Below are positions 1 to 14,000 of a stretch of DNA of 64,000 nt, piece after piece. A model generated the notes under the pieces. The model searched no databases and had not been told where the DNA came from. It saw nothing but the letters and a program-made list of their open reading frames with translations. The stretch comes from Euborellia annulipes. Its lineage: Eukaryota; Arthropoda; Insecta; Dermaptera; Anisolabididae. The DNA lies in the NCBI GenBank assembly GCA_023213315.1, contig JAKCPI010001912.1, positions 62,001 to 126,000 on the forward strand, in the 5' to 3' direction. Every line of letters starts with the position of its first letter. The first letter of the stretch is position 1. The translations under genes and the position numbers were made by a program.

Positions 1-381
1 AAAAACCTATTATTTCGGGCGGTAAAAAATTTTGGTTCGGCGAGAAAAAAAATGTTCCGCGGCGGCAAACCAAATTGTGGTTCCGCGGCGGCAAATTTCT
101 GTCCCGCGGGCGGCAAAAAATTGGCGTCTCTAAAAAAAAGGTAAAATATTTTTTTTTGGTTCCGCGAAAAAAAAAAAATGTTTCGGCAAAAAATTGGCGT
201 CTCTAAAAAAAAGGTAAAATATTTTTCCGGCCGAGGAAAAATTTTGGTTCCGCAAAAAAAAATGTTCCGCGGCGGCAAACTTTGGTTCCGCGGGCGGTAA
301 AAAATTTTTACCGACTTTCGAGAAAAACGGTTTTTTTCATTATCGAGGTCGGTAATGAAAATCCATTACCGTCCAGCCCTA
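1..381. mobile_element. Right part of a hAT-like MITE with internal minisatellite
   Basis: The right end, TTACCGTCCAGCCCTA at 366-381, is the same terminal inverted repeat as in the complete element at 55270-55460, and the adjoining bases (GACTTTCGAG, CATTATCGAGGTCGG) match it too. To the left there are imperfect repeats of a unit containing GGTTCCGCGG and GGCGTCTCTAAA (about 60 bp; copies near 120-150 and 190-225). The left end lies outside the window. Confidence 0.6.
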
Positions 382-1270
382 GCCTTAACCAAGGCCTAAA
401 CGTCAGCGTTTGAAAATATATTTCTTTAAAGAAAAAAAATTCTGGCTGCTCTTTTTTTTCCTGATTATACTTTTAATGTTGTTTGAATTTTATTTTAATC
501 TTATTGTTTCTTTAATAAGAACAAAAATATTGAATTAAGTATCGTAGTTTTTTTTTTTTTTTTGTTTTTTTTGAGGAAAAAATTCAAGTCTATTTTCTGT
601 TTCTTCTTGTTAAGAAAATTCTTCACTCAATTTTTCCAAATCTGCTTTGTTTAATACCGATTATAAAAAAAAAAACTTAGATAAATCATCGAAAGATTAA
701 ATAATTAAAATTAGAAATTAAAAGTGCTATTTATTCTAAATATTCAATTTGCATAAGCCTACATCCTTGGAAAAATGTTATTCATTTATTATCAAGTATT
801 AAAATGAAAATTGGCTTACGAAAAAAATCTTAATTAATTGCATTTCATTTTTATAGAGAAAAATTTTTTAAGTACTTTTAAGTTTGAAAATAATACTAAA
901 AAATATTTTAAAGGTAATGGAAAAAAAGAAAGGGTTTTTTTGCTAACAGCATTTATTTAAAATTTTTAATATTTTGGTTTTTGTTTATAAATTAGAATTA
1001 TTTAATATAATTTAAACACTATGAAAAAAGAAGCAATTTTGACATGGGCCCCATCGAGGCTGGTGTTCTAGTCTCCGGATGTTCCTTATGTATTTCGTCC
1101 AGAGATAATTTAAGTAACATATGGATTACTATATTTTTTGACCAAGTAATTTCTTTCTTGATCACTTTTTCAGGCGAAATTTAGAATTTAATAAAATAAA
1201 GAGAATTTTTCATTTTATTTTTGAGGGAATTTATTTATTTATATTTAGAAGCATGGACGTTTACCTGTTG
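382..1270. other. AT-rich intergenic DNA, no gene seen
   Basis: Very AT-rich, with poly(T) at 549-563. I see no reading frame with conserved protein features on either strand. Confidence 0.5.
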
Positions 1271-1540
1271 TTAGGTATAAAATTCTGACGTTTTCAGAGC
1301 CAATTTTAACTACAAATTTTACAAAATAAATTAATAATTATGTATATATAGAGAAGGCTAATTTTCCCTCCCTTTGATTATATTAATGAAAAGGTAAATA
1401 ACAAAGAAGTACATAGTTTCCCTTGAACTTTAACTTATCGAGGTTCTACTGTATTATAGGCTATTATTACAATTATTAATTTTTTTGTAAAATTTGTAGT
1501 TAAAATTGGCTCTGAAAACCTCAGAATTTTATACCTATTC
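1271..1540. repeat. Foldback MITE, ~68-bp arms
   Basis: Left arm 1271-1340 and right arm 1471-1538 are inverted copies; both contain GGTATAAAATTCTGA and CCAATTTTAACTACA (or the complement). The loop of about 130 bp has no coding signal. Confidence 0.7.
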
Positions 1541-2840
1541 ATAGGGACCATACATACCGTTTTGAACGGGACAGTACTTTTTTTTTTTTTTTATATAATA
1601 AAAATGTCAATTTTGTCCCGTTTTTAACAAACTATAGTTTTTGTAGAAAACTGAAGAATAATTGTTTGTAAAATTGGTAAGTTTATATAATAAAACTTTT
1701 TTTTATGAATACATAATATTTGAAGAGTTGAAAATAAGAAGGGATCAATAAACCATTTCTATTATTTTGTATACCATTATAACCTTTATGTATATTATAT
1801 ATAAAGACGTAAATGGCGTACAAAAAAATTGTCGCTAGGCCCCTTCTAATTCTCAACTCTTCATTTCATAACACTCACCCGTTTTTGACATTATAATGCC
1901 CCGTTTTTGTCACAAGTCAATATCGTCAGTCTATGTATTCAATAGTTGACTGTGCAACGGGTGAATTTTATGTCTAACAAATGGTAATCCCGCATGTTTG
2001 TAAACAAAAATAAATAATCAGAAAAATATAATTTTTATTTGATTAAATTTTAAAATGCATCTGAAGAACTGACTTCAAATAGTTCCAATTTGCTACTAAC
2101 GAATTCCATCTATTTTGTTAGTATGAATAAATCGAATAGAGTCAAAGTTTTGTGGGTCCCTAAAATAATGTTTTTCTTGTTAGCATTTTCTGATCTCCTC
2201 GCTTGAGCCCCTCTTTTCTTCCAATTATACATTTTTTTCATTTGAATCAAAAGGTATGAATGATTAACTATATACAGAAAATAGTACGTTTTGACAGCTA
2301 CATACGAATCCCTTGAGTTGTAGGTTCGTACCTACTGTACGCTTTGAGGGGAAAAATAATAAAATATATTCTTTTAAATTAATTTTATATTTGTTTTGAT
2401 TCAAATATTTACAGAACGGTTACTTTTTTTGTGTTAAAATATAAAATTTACTTAGACAATTTATATATTTGTATATATTTAATAACTCTTGAAGATTAAA
2501 AAGAATCATCGTAAGTAAGTTTAGTGTAATTAGTCTTAGAATATCAGTCATTTAGAAATGGAAATTGTGAAATAACCAAATCTTTTAAAAATTAGTTTTT
2601 TTTTTTAAACTTTTACAAATCTATTTCATTAAATTCTTCATTTGTTGCTTTAAAAATATTTATTTATTTTTTTGGGGTTTCTCATTTGACTTTCTTGATA
2701 ATCCATTTTGAAGCGAACATGTATGTAAAATACGTATAATAAAATACATGATGTTTTTTTTAAAGAAAATTTTATTTTGGATGATTTTTTAATGCAATTT
2801 TGCGTTTAATCTCAAATGGGTCGTATTTTATTTTTTAAAT
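1541..2840. other. Intergenic DNA, no gene seen
   Basis: AT-rich. A stretch with GAACGGGACAGTA near 1564 and GTCCCGTTTTTAAC near 1614 suggests a decayed transposon, but I could not fix its ends. Confidence 0.4.
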
Positions 2841-2844
2841 TTAT

Positions 2845-3012
2845 TTTAAGAGTTTTTCGGGATCTAAGCCCATTTAGACACAATCCCTATTATTTCAATC
2901 GATTGAGAGCCAATTCATTTTTTTTCGCTTGGGACGGGAAGCAAACCCGGAACCAAAAACGAGAGTTATCTGAATTAGCAGGGCATTAATGCTAATGAAT
3001 TACCACCTGCTC
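2845..3012 (-). mobile_element. tRNA-derived SINE, degenerate
   Basis: On the minus strand an A-box-like stretch around 3005-2985 is followed by a B-box-like GGTTCCGGGTTTGC near 2957-2944. The tail near 2880-2855 (TCTAAATGGGCTTAGATCCC) resembles the tail of the SINEs at 23.6 and 59.8 kb. It is old and has lost its ends. Confidence 0.45.
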
Positions 3013-3059
3013 ACTCTGATCAAACAATCAAAATTGAGAGCTACAGGTTAAAAATTGTT

Positions 3060-3740
3060 TATAAGTTTAAGGCCACCTAGCGGCAGATCCCCCAACTAGC
3101 AACACCCGGAGGGGGGGGGTCTTGTCCCCAAAGAGATTTGAACTCGAGCTCTTTCAACTGTTCTGTTTTATGATATTTTGGAAACTTATTAAGCTGCTTA
3201 ATTGGCAAGTACTGCTATTAAATTTTTTTTAAACAAAAGGTCACTTATAAATTGTAAAAAATTTATATTAATAGATAAGAAGTTAATTCATTTATATCCA
3301 GATTTTCAAGCAACTGACAGCGTTTTTTTTGTAGGAAAAGAAAATAAACAACTCCATTTGTTTTCAGGGAAGTTTTTTGTTGGGCATCCCTTGACAAAAC
3401 ATCGATTCTGAATGAAGAATATATAATATTAGTATAAAGAATAACCCCAAGCAATAATATTTAAAAAAAATAAAAATGTTTATCTTTAAAAAGAAAAAAA
3501 ATAAATAAATAATAAAATAATTTATTCAAGTAATTTTTGGATTGTGTCAAAATGATCGAGAAATGATCTTAAATATTGAAAAAAACCACAGACTAAGCAT
3601 AAAAAATGTTTGTTTTTTTGCATATGGAGCGAAATCTACGGGTTTCATTTTGAACTATTTCAAACAGCCTAGTAGAGCCATCTAGCCAGATATCCCCTAA
3701 CTAAAAACTTATAAACATTCTCTCCATAGAGCTGCCCCCC
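3060..3740. repeat. Dispersed repeat, copy 1 (second copy at 23.28-24.15 kb)
   Basis: Shares a series of blocks in the same order with 23280-24150: the GAACTC-GAGCTCTTTC block (3139-3153 against 23315-23331), an ATTGTAAAAAATTTAT block, a TTGACAAAACATCGATTC block and a TTTTGAACTATTTCA block ending near AGAGCTGCCCCCC. No open frame is conserved between the copies. A degenerate tRNA B-box (GAGTTCAAATC on minus) sits at 3148-3138. Confidence 0.6.
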
Positions 3741-5051
3741 GCCCCTCGTGCTCGCTCATTCAAATCATTCGATAATGACTCTGTTAATTCAACAGCTCAA
3801 ATCATTCGAAATATATTTTCGTTGCGGGAAAAAATAAATGTTTTATTATACATATTTTGACTTGTAATTATTATTTTTTCTTAAATTAAAACGGTAATTA
3901 TCCAATTTTTATTTTTATATAAATCATGTCATAAAAAATACATCAAGTTAATGAGACAGCTTTGTGGCCTAAAACAAGTGAGAATAATGCTAGTTAATAT
4001 TTTTATTTTTAAAGAATTTATTTAATATATATTTATTTATCAAAATAATAAATTTCTAAACCAAGGAGTGTCTGGTTATTTTAAATATCTAAAGGTTTTT
4101 TAAAATAATATAATTTTTGTACAAAAAAAATCCTAAAATTTAATAAATAAATTCGTTTTATTTGAATAAATGGAGTGAGTATATGAAAATAATGAATCCC
4201 TATTTGTTATTATATATAATTGTTTAAGTTGGAAGAATTAATTGTGAAGAATTTTCACAGGCATATTTAAATGAAGATGATGATAATAAATATTTTAAAT
4301 GTTTATATAATTTACCTATCCATGAAAATGAGATGCTAAATCAAAATAATTTCAATGATAAATTTCAAAAATAAAATTTTTCTTTACCCAATAATTTGCT
4401 GAAAGAATTTGCATATTAAATTTTGTCTAGAAAATAAGTTTAGTAAATAGAAAATATTTGGAGAAATATTTTTAAATAGAATTTCATTTGAAGAAAATAT
4501 ATTTCAAAAAAATAAACTTTGAAATTATTTATGGATTTAAAGAAAACATTTTTTTTCATTGCTAGATGTATTACATAAACATTTTCACGCATTTTATATG
4601 TATGTATATAATACACAGAAGGCGAAAATTCTTGCATTTTCTAAATTCGATTCATTCATTGTTTTTAAAAAAATATGAAAATTTTTAGCAGAAATTTGCG
4701 ATGGTCAAAACAAAAAATTTTTATATTCTTATAAAAACTATAAATTTATCAAATTTACACAATGCAGGGTCTGATATTCTTTTTTTTTAGAATTTAAATT
4801 TTCTTTTGACGAATGTCTTAGACATTGTGAGTTGTTTGGGCCTTTATTAATTTTTTAAAAAAATTTTAAAATATAAAAAATAAATATATTTTTTATGAAC
4901 TTCAAAAATCTATTAATACAAATATATTAAAAAAAAGGGACAACATTCGTAATATACAAAACATATTTCAAAAGTTTGATGTATATACGTACTTAATATC
5001 GTAAATATGTACATATGTGATTGTGGTAGAGATGACTTTATAATATGAAAT
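3741..5051. other. Downstream flank of MTMR14, no gene seen
   Basis: AT-rich. On the minus strand AATAAA at 4848-4843 could end the MTMR14 transcript, about 200 bases past its stop codon. Nothing else is recognised. Confidence 0.45.
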
Positions 5052-8000
5052 TCAACTCGTCGTTGATCTCTGTGATGAAATGATACCCACTTTTTCTGCG
5101 AAATTCCCAAAAAGTGTTGCGAAGCCATAATCACCATTTTTGAATTTCATTCCAACAGTTGAACAGTATGCTTGATAAAAGAGATATCTTACTTTCTCCA
5201 ATTTATCTCTTCTCCTGAAATAGAAAAATAGCAATATTAGTTTGTTAATTTTTTTTTTATTACTTTTAGAAAAAAACTTTTGGAAAAAAAATTTATGGAT
5301 TAAATTAATTAATGAAACTGAACGTCTTTAAAAGCTTCTTGCAGAACGGACAATGAGCTGAACGATGAACAGAAAAAAGAACCTAACATCCGTCACGGGA
5401 CTAAGTATGTGTTCGTAAACAGATTTGCAAATCCGACTCGTTCAGTTTCGCTTACCAATAAACAAAACGGCAAATCTAGAAAGAACGAAACTTCCATAGA
5501 TTTTTGCAAATAACTGAGAAAGAGCACGAAAACGTTCTGTTCGTTGAAATTAATATCCATTCTCTGTTTTGTTCGTCATATGGCTCAATGTTCTAGTTTG
5601 TGTTCGAAGTTTATGACAGATGATGGGTAATTTCTTAAGATAAATTAAAAAAAAAAATCAGCAATTGATATTGAAAAAATAGAGTGAGCAGCATCTGCGT
5701 AAATAAAAATCTGAAATTAATTGAAAAGTAAGGCCGAACGACAAAAAAAAACATTTATTTTTATTGCGATAAAAAATATAAGACGGGTGCTGCATTTTAT
5801 TCTTTCGCACCGGCTAAAGTCAAAAAGTTTCAACCAATTTGTGAGTTTTAAATTAAATCAGGGATTGCCAAAGAGAGAGAATAATGCACAATTCGACCAT
5901 AGAATTGAAAATAAATAATATTTCGCCCCCCCCCCGAAATTTCCCAAACACATATACATATATAGGGATATACAGACATCAGCGCAACAAATTTTTTCGC
6001 AGGATGGACAACTTTGGTTCCGCAATAGAAAAAATGTTCCTCAAAAAATTTCGTGTGAAAAAAGTAGAGTTTCTTAAAAAAAAATTTTCCTCAGAAAAAT
6101 TTTTGAGTTCGGGCCCCCCCCCCCCCCGAAAAAAAATTTCTATATACGCCCCTGAATTTAATAATAATATTTTGTACCATCTATGTTTAAAAAATCAAAT
6201 TCAAAAAATGTATTCTAACATCACGATTTTTATGTAAACACTTGCTTTAATGATTATGTCTAGCTTCATGGGACTGAGTGTAGATGGCGCTGAAGTTTGT
6301 GTATAAGTTCATAGGAATGACTGAAGATGGCGCTGAGGTCGTTGTATAAAAAATGAACGTAACGGTCCCTTAGATGTTAGCTCATTTGAGTCGGAGCAAG
6401 TGTAGAGTACTTCAAAACGACAGCAAAATAAGCAGTCGAAACGGTGTACAGTATTTATATTACCTTCTCTTACCCTATTTTTAATAAATAATTAATACAA
6501 AATGTGGTCTATAATTAAAAACTCCCATAATAATAATAATACAAACCACAAAAGCTTTAATAAACACATAAAATGTAAATGTTCAACATAAAATTCATTG
6601 ATAAAAAATATATTTTTATATGGGATTCAAACCTTTATGAGAAATATAAAAATAATTATCATTTTTGTGGTGTCCGAAAAATGTTCATTGCGCACTTGCT
6701 TTCAAAAAGGTTGGCTACTCCTGATTTATACAGTATATAGGCTCATCCTTTGAAATTCACAACCACCTTATTTTCACTTCACAATCTTAATAATAAGAAA
6801 AGTGATAAAATTGTTTAAATATACGTTCTACTGATGGTGACTAGTGCTAAATTGAATTGGCTATCAATTAATTGAAATAAATGTGTGTAAATAAAATTTT
6901 AGAAAATAGAAAGCTTAATAAGAATGTAAAGTAAATAAAAAAGCGCAAAAACATATTGAACTAAGCAAGCATGGTTTGATTTATAGAGACTTACATTATC
7001 ACAGAATCAGGCATAATTTGATTATATATGAAACAATCATCGTCGGTAAGCGTTGTGCTGGACTCATTCGAAACAGGTCCGTCGGTGCTACACAAATAAA
7101 GGAAGACAATAGATTGGATGTTTGGAATTTAGGAACAAGAACTTTTGGACTTTTCTCAATTATAAAGTTACTTACTACATTTAAATTTAAATATAAATCA
7201 GCAGTTTGGATTTAAAATAATTTAGGAAGATTTAATGAGATATTTTAAATAAGTTAATTTTTGGAGAAATTTTTCATAAAAGAACACCTAAAATTTAGGA
7301 ATTAAAAAACAAAACAAAAGAAAATTAAAATAAGAATTTAACAAAAAAATATATATCAATATGATGAAATAAAATTTCATTACTAGAAATAGAAATTTTG
7401 CATGTGTACGGTATAAATAAATATTAATAGATAACAAATACGAAGTACTAGTACAAAGTTACGAAGTAGTTATTTTCAAATATAGTTATATAAAAGACGA
7501 ACTTACGTTATAGGAATTAGAGGAAGATCACAAGCTGAGGCAGAACCTCGCAAACTTCCAGTTGTGGATATCATCTGCCAGCTGAAAATAAATAAATTCT
7601 TTAGTATATTTTTTTTAAATACTGTATTCAATATTTTATCTCTTAAGGGGGTTCAGGAGGTAGATGTTACCCATGTTTTTCCCGATAAGAGGGCGTTATG
7701 TGTCTTAAAAATTAAGCCAAAAAAACACCTATTACGAAAATTTGCCAAGAGATGTCAGAATGGTAGCTAATAATTTAATGCATTTGGTTGATTTTCATTG
7801 ATCTTGAATGAATACTTTATAAATGTTATTATATATTATGTATCTTTTATAAAAGCATAAAAATATATAAATATAGGCCAGATATAGGCTAATAGGGGAT
7901 TCATCAAAATCTTAACATCGAATTTTTGACATGATCGCAATACTTTCTATATCTGTAAATAGTTTCAATATTTAAGAAGTTGGTCTCCACGATACTTCGG

Positions 8001-11000
8001 ACTCTTCATACTTTCTATATATATTTCATATATAGAGTAAGAGAAAGTAAAAATTAGCGTTTTTACCTTCCTGTGCTAAGTGAACTCGTGGATTCATTGC
8101 GTTGTCTTAGGCGATTTGTAACTGGGACGGCTACAGGACTCGTTCTCTTTGGAGGTTGAGAACACTTGCTATTTGGAGAAGAAGGCGAATTGCCATTTCC
8201 ATAAGACGTGACGGAACTATAATGAGGGGGACTTGCCTCTTCTGAATTGGCGCAACTAAGAGATGTTAGAAAAGGTTCAAGTAAGCTAGAATTTCTGTAA
8301 AAAATTCAAATAAATACAATTAAATATTTTGTTTAAAATAACTGTTCTTGCTTGAAAAAATTAAAAAATAATACTTCTATCATGATAATATATATGTAAA
8401 ATAAAAAATATTTTGATATTATTCATGGTTTATTATTTAGTAATAAATAGTACAAGAAAAAATAGTTTTTTTTGTTTGGCCTATTGCCAATTAATGAATA
8501 GAAAAGTAGACTAGCACCGGTTTATACATAATAAACAGTATTTATTATGAAAATTATTAGGACTGCATTGTCAATGCAATAATAACGGTAGTTATAAAAA
8601 TAGCAATGATAAAAATAGAATAGGATTAGATAAATTAAAAGTATTTTGTATTAATAAAAATATAATTTAGTCTTAGCAGAAAGATATATGATTTATAATA
8701 TGATTCCAAAAAACAACAATTTTATTTTTATAAAAAATAGAGAGTAGAAAACATCTTATTATTTTAGCCAACCATTGAACAAGTTCTACAGCAAGAGGAC
8801 GAAAAACAAATAAAGTTTAATTAAAAATTTTTCCACCTACTTTTACTTTTTTTTTTTTTTTTTTTTTTTTATGGAATGGGTGCATAAGGTCCGAAGACCT
8901 ATAATGACCAATAGTCACATGCAGCCAGGAAGAAAATAAAAACAAAAGGAGAAGCATAAAGGGGAAACTCAACTGCGGGAACTGAGAAGATGCCTGTTGA
9001 GGTTAGACTTGAAAGTCTGAAGATTGTAGATTTTGGGGAAGATAGACGCAGGGAGCTTGTTCCAATCACGGGAGGTCATGGGGACAAAGGAAGAATGAAA
9101 TTGTTTTGTTCTGTTAGTCGTGATCTGAACAGCATAGGGATGCTGGGAAGATGCCTCTCTTGTGTTCCGTGAATATGTTGCATTGGGTGGGATAATTGAT
9201 TTTAATTCGGCAGAGCATTGACCATGGTAATACCTGTAGAAGAGAGATAGTGTAGAAGAGAGATAGTTTACTTGGTAATCCTTTTGAAAAGTATTTTATT
9301 CTAGTTAGTAACATTTTAGTACCATTCATTACTAAATAATAAATGTCAAAATCAATCGTGAAAGTGTAAATAAATTGTTTTAAAACCACGACTTATCAAA
9401 GTTAGTAATTAGTAAAAATTTTATTTAATCCTTTCAAAAATAAAACATATTTTTTTTTGTATTTCTTACCCGTTGGCAGTTTCGTCAGAATCAGAGAAGG
9501 AAAAAGCAAGGATTGCAGGAAGATCCTGGCTTTTATTACTCATTGAGCTATTGGTGCTGTTCAGACTCATATTCGAACCATGGACGGCGCCGGTTTCTTC
9601 AAGCAAAACACTCTCAAGTTCGGAATCGTTATGTAAAAAAGAAGAGTGTCTATTTCTATTCTTTGAATTTAAACTAAAAATATTCAAAAAATAATATATT
9701 AAAAAGAAAACTTTTAATCAATTAATGTTAGAATTATATTTTGAATATTTAAAAAAAAAATTGAATTTGATGCAGACTTGAAATTAAGTTAGATTAATTA
9801 CAAATTTATTTACCTATATTCATCTTGCTCTAAATGTTTAAGAAAGTAAAAACAAAAAAAGAAGATATCTTCTCCTTTACTAATGCGATCTTGGAGATTG
9901 TGACCAAAAAGCAACCAGTCATAAGCCACGGTTAAATACAAAATTTGCACTGGATCAAGAGAAGGGTGAATAAGACCATCAGCCCAGAGAGAAAGACGGA
10001 GCAGCGAGATGAAAAGTGGAGTCCGATCCCAGCCACTTATACAATGTATAAGCAAGCCTTTACTCTTTTCCTAAATAAAAAGAAATAATTATTGCTTTCA
10101 TATCTAGCTTATATTTAAATATATAATAAAATTGTTTTATTTAATATTTATCACGAATATGCTGGAGATCCTGAGTTCAAATTATGAGAAACTAGGATCA
10201 CAAGCAAAAATACTCATGACTAAATATTAAATAAAACCATGACTATGTACTAATATGAAATCTCGAGATGTTTTGTAAATTATCAAAGAATAAGTCTCGA
10301 AAATATTTAATAAATTTGTATTGTTTTCTACCAACCTGAAGATATACGAGAATCAGTTTCATGTAATTTTGAGTAATAGTAATAAGATCCCATCGCTAAA
10401 AAATATAAAAATATTAGTAAATAATAAATTGTAAATATCACATAAATTATGTCTCAAAACAAGTTGAAAAATTAATAAATTATACTATTATAAAAATATT
10501 CAGTGCAATTGAATATAACTTTGGACTCAGATTATCTATATTCCAAAATGCGAAAAAAAAGATATTGGAAAAAGATTTCTTATATAGAGATAGGAAGTTC
10601 AGGAAGCGAACTCTCTAGCTAGGGCCATTGGAACATGGAGAGCGGAGGATGGAAAGCCATCAAAGATTTCTTCAAATTTAAGGGGCTTCGTCAGGCAAGC
10701 TGTTCGTATCTTTTTGCCGATACTCACGAATTTATATCATTTAAAAAAAAAAACTCATCAAAAAATACTTTAAAATGCTTCAGTAGTTTCGGACGAAAGA
10801 TTCAATGTGCCCTTGTGAAGCCCCTTAATAAAGAATTTTACTTCTCCCTCCTTCTAATTGATTGGATCCTTTCGAGGGGGGTCAGGCCCGACGGTTTGGG
10901 TGTGGATGAGAACCCACTCCACCCCAGAGTAGTATTAAATAAATTTTTCATTATTTCATGTTAAATTTTATTAAAAACCAATGTGAAACAAGACAAATAG

Positions 11001-14000
11001 TATAAACCGGGATGTACTAAAACTTGAAGTGCAAGGGGCGGGAAAAGCACCCTTTCGTTCTCACCTGGGTACGCCAGTGATATACACAAACATTTTTCTT
11101 TGATCAATTTCATTTTGGCAACTGCGACAGGACACAAAAAGTCGCCTTCTTTCCTGTTGAGGTTTTATATTGTTTTTTTATTTTAATATCAGGTATTGGT
11201 TTACAGTGTTTTCGTGATTACACGATTGTTTTGGGCTAGACCATCTCCTGAAGCATACATCAATGAATATAATTAGCAATATAAAAATGCCCATACCAAA
11301 ACAATGGTGTAATCGCGAAAACCTTGTAAACCAATATCTGAAATTAAAATAACACACCAAATAAAACCACTTGAAACACAAAGAACGACTTTTTTTGTTT
11401 CTTCCATAAATCATTTTAACCGCCCAACTGACCAGTCTCAGTAGCCAACTACATGAAATTAAAGAAAGAAGATTAACCAGCATCATTTTCGAAAACACAA
11501 ATATATTAAAGAGAAACTAAAAATTAATTACCTTGTAGTTTTCCCAATCGATTTTTAATTGCTTGGCAATCGGGTCATTATGTACGTCAATAATCGCATC
11601 GACAAATGTTTGGCTCCAATCGAAAACAAGACCTTCTGCTACGTAATCATTATCACGAAATCCACGGAAGAATTCGCATCCAGGATAGGGTAGAGAAATG
11701 ATATTAAACTCGGCATATCGATTCTCTTTGTCAACTTTTTCTGATGAAGTTACACTGTAAATAGAAATAGAAATTTAATAAACTATTCATGATTTTTTGA
11801 ATTGAAAGCTTCTTCAGGTGCACTGCGTAAAGAATTTTTGCTGGCTGATAAAAAGAATTACAATTGCATCAAAAAAAAAAGGATTTTGATGGAAGCATAT
11901 ATTTTAAAGCGCTTCAGGAGGCAAGCTCTTCGCATGTTTTTGCCGATAAGATGCGTTAGAGGTCTTAAAAAAGTTATACAAAAGCCCAACTATTACGAAA
12001 ATTTGCCAACAGATGGCAGGATGGTAGGGCTATATTTAATCTCATGGATTTGTTTGATTTTCGTTGAACTTTTAATAATGAATAGTTTATAAATATTATA
12101 TATCATTTATAACCATGGGCGTAGCCAGACTTCTTGTTAGGGGGGCCGCCCCCCCCTTTTGGGGGGAGGGGGGGGGGTGTTTTTATATATATATATTTTT
12201 ATTTATTTTTATTTATTTAAAAAAATAAATATAATATTGAAGTTGAGTGGTGGGATGGAAATAATAATATAAAATAAAAATAATTAATTTTTTTTTTTTT
12301 TTTTTTTAATTTTTTGGGGGGGAGGGGGCCCCTCCCCCCCCTCCCCTGCCCCCTTTATAACAGCATAAAAATAAATAAATATAGAATTATAAGTGATCTG
12401 ATAATGCTGGCTGTTAGACTAGCCTGCCCTCTTTTGCAAGAATTAGCCGTTAATTTTTAAATAAATACGAAATTTATTTTTTACTTTGTCAATTAATTTT
12501 TCATTTAATTATTATAGGTTGGATATTAATGATTTTTACATTTTTAGATTTAAAAAAAATACAATTTTCATAATAGAATTTTATTTTGCATTTCCTATTA
12601 TATTCGTAATTAAAAAAAAAAGTATGAAAAATGCTCACGAATTTAAAACAAAAAAAAAAAAAACAGAATAAAAAAATACTTTAAAAATGCCTCAGTAGTT
12701 TCAGACTAAAGATTCAATGTGCCCTCCTGAATGCCCTTAACTCTACAACCACAAAATGGCTTGTCTTTTTATATGTGGACCCTGTTATGCAATGGTGTGT
12801 CAAAGACCAAAAAATTCAAAATTGAGTTAAGCACGGAATATTGTTTCAAATGCTATAATTAATAGTATTTTTTATGAAATATGTCCTAAAAAAATTTATA
12901 TTTAATGTTACTTGCACAATTGACAAAAAAAAAATTATATATAATCCAATGAAAACAAAAAACTTTAATGTTGATTTTCTCAAAACTCGATGTTTGGTCT
13001 TTGACACACCATTGCATAACAGGGTCCATGTGTGTCTTTTGGTGAACAAAATATCTCTAGAACAAAAAGAGCTACGAGGTTAAAATTTGATATTCAAATC
13101 AAATACCTCTATGGCATGCAACACGAAGTTTTTGGAAAAAATCGGCCAAAAAGTACTTTTGTGATGAAAAGTCTTTTTATTGATGTACTTTTCTAGTTAT
13201 TTCGATTTTCTCAAATTTCGTTCTAATAATTTTGATTAATATTCATAAATCTAATTTTTTAGATGTATATTCCCATTTTTGAAATTGAATGTTCGCAGTA
13301 AAAAATAAATAAATAAAAAAAACATATTTATTCTGGTCTTATTGATTCCTGAATCTACCACTAAAATATCTGCGGACTTTAAATTCATCAAAATAATGGC
13401 GTAGTAAAATTCTAAAAAAAAGATTAATTTAAATAAATCCATAATTAGTTTTATGGAATTAATTTTGTCAAAATTGAGAAATACATGTATTATATTATAG
13501 TAAGAATAAAGTTGAGATATTTAGGAGCTTAGTGATTATTGCAATGCCATAGTGAAAAAAACTTACTTCATTCCAAATTTGACTTTTTTCTTTTCAACCA
13601 TTAAATCTATAATTGTGTCAACTTGGAAATATTTTAATAAACGAATATCTTCACTTCTGACTTTTGAACAAAGGACCCAGTTATTGCCTGGTGATTGCGA
13701 CTCAGTTTTTTGTCTATCATTTTCTTTCGCTTCCTCCGCCTTAGTAGTTTCTTCTTCTAATTCTTTTTCAAGATTAGATGGAGTATTATTTTGACTTGAG
13801 TCTGTGCTCGAAGATGAGAAGAAAAAGTTCAAACCGGAGCGGCCATAAATTTCTGCTCCGCCTGACAGTGTTGATGATCTGAAAATACAATAGCAATTTA
13901 TAATTTACAAATAGAATTAATTCTATTGATAGTTTTTATTATATGAGTGATTCCACGTTAAACATAGCACTTTATTCTTCACTATATTTATTAACTATAT

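Noticed and set aside
5884..6237. Plus-strand frame of 117 residues with poly-Pro from C runs
   Set aside because: Produced by a C-run transposon relic in MTMR14 intron 10; low complexity and no conserved motif.
9473..9694. Plus-strand frame of 73 residues opposite an MTMR14 exon
   Set aside because: It is the antisense shadow of MTMR14 exon 8, whose minus-strand frame fits both splice phases.
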